From an uncultured Oscillospiraceae bacterium (GTDB taxonomy: Bacteria; Bacillota; Clostridia; Oscillospirales; Ruminococcaceae), in contig CAJTSP010000067.1 of assembly GCA_910578965.1 (NCBI GenBank), forward strand, positions 1 to 13,831: a stretch of 13,831 bases of DNA, given 5' to 3'. The notes below the pieces were generated by a model. The model was given only the letters and a program-made list of their open reading frames with translations, was not told the origin of the DNA and searched no databases. A program made the position numbers and the translations under genes. Position 1 is the first letter of the stretch; each line of letters begins with the position of its first letter. This document shows, in pieces, positions 13,822 to 13,831 of this stretch.

Positions 13822-13831
13822 ATATATCTCT

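Noticed and set aside
13631..13822. N-terminal extension of the DppB-type permease
   Set aside because: It would translate through the promoter and inverted repeats; the conserved N-terminus starts at 13630 with a good Shine-Dalgarno.
1..13831. CRISPR array, tRNA, rRNA, toxin-antitoxin or phage-defence genes
   Set aside because: No regularly spaced direct repeats, no tRNA-like cloverleaf and no defence or phage protein families were seen in any frame.

Overview
The window is 13.8 kb of G+C-rich chromosomal DNA. The gene content (alr, lepA, a Dpp/Opp-type ABC transporter, KduI/KduD-type sugar-acid enzymes), the purine-rich Shine-Dalgarno sequences, the lipoprotein signal peptide and the strong stem-loop/U-tract terminators suggest a high-G+C Firmicute, most likely a gut clostridium of the Oscillospiraceae/Ruminococcaceae type. 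That assignment is inferred from protein character; no rRNA or other marker is present.

Layout. On the + strand, alr (alanine racemase, 202-1401) is followed by lepA (elongation factor 4, TTG start, 1548-3353). These two housekeeping genes face a long minus-strand accessory block across a very stable terminator (3484-3525). Read in its own direction, the block starts at a consensus sigma-A-type promoter (-35/-10 at 13771-13743) flanked by several inverted repeats. It continues: permease 1 (13630-12686), permease 2 (12647-11766), ATPase 1 (11753-10710), ATPase 2 (10702-9758) and a lipoprotein substrate-binding protein (9608-8028), ending at a terminator (8005-7951). Next come an enolase-superfamily enzyme resembling galactarolactone cycloisomerase (7871-6723), a LUD-domain protein (6709-6032) and an unrecognised 78-residue protein (6007-5771), followed by a terminator (5650-5608). 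Last come kduI (5408-4566), two intercistronic hairpins, and kduD (4416-3619).

How the genes may work together. KduI isomerises 5-dehydro-4-deoxy-D-glucuronate and KduD reduces the resulting diketo acid to 2-dehydro-3-deoxy-D-gluconate. The enolase-superfamily protein most resembles enzymes that open aldarolactones to keto-deoxy-hexarates. The block therefore reads as a hexuronate/aldarate utilisation locus. The five-gene transporter is peptide-type by sequence, but by position it may import an oligouronide, aldarate or related acid. The LUD protein and the 78-residue protein have no assigned place in this pathway. The lyase, kinase, aldolase and regulator are absent and would have to lie elsewhere.

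I found no tRNA, rRNA, CRISPR array, insertion sequence, phage gene or defence system. The points most worth checking are the enolase/LUD/78-aa module, the transporter substrate and the repeat-rich control region at 13671-13821.
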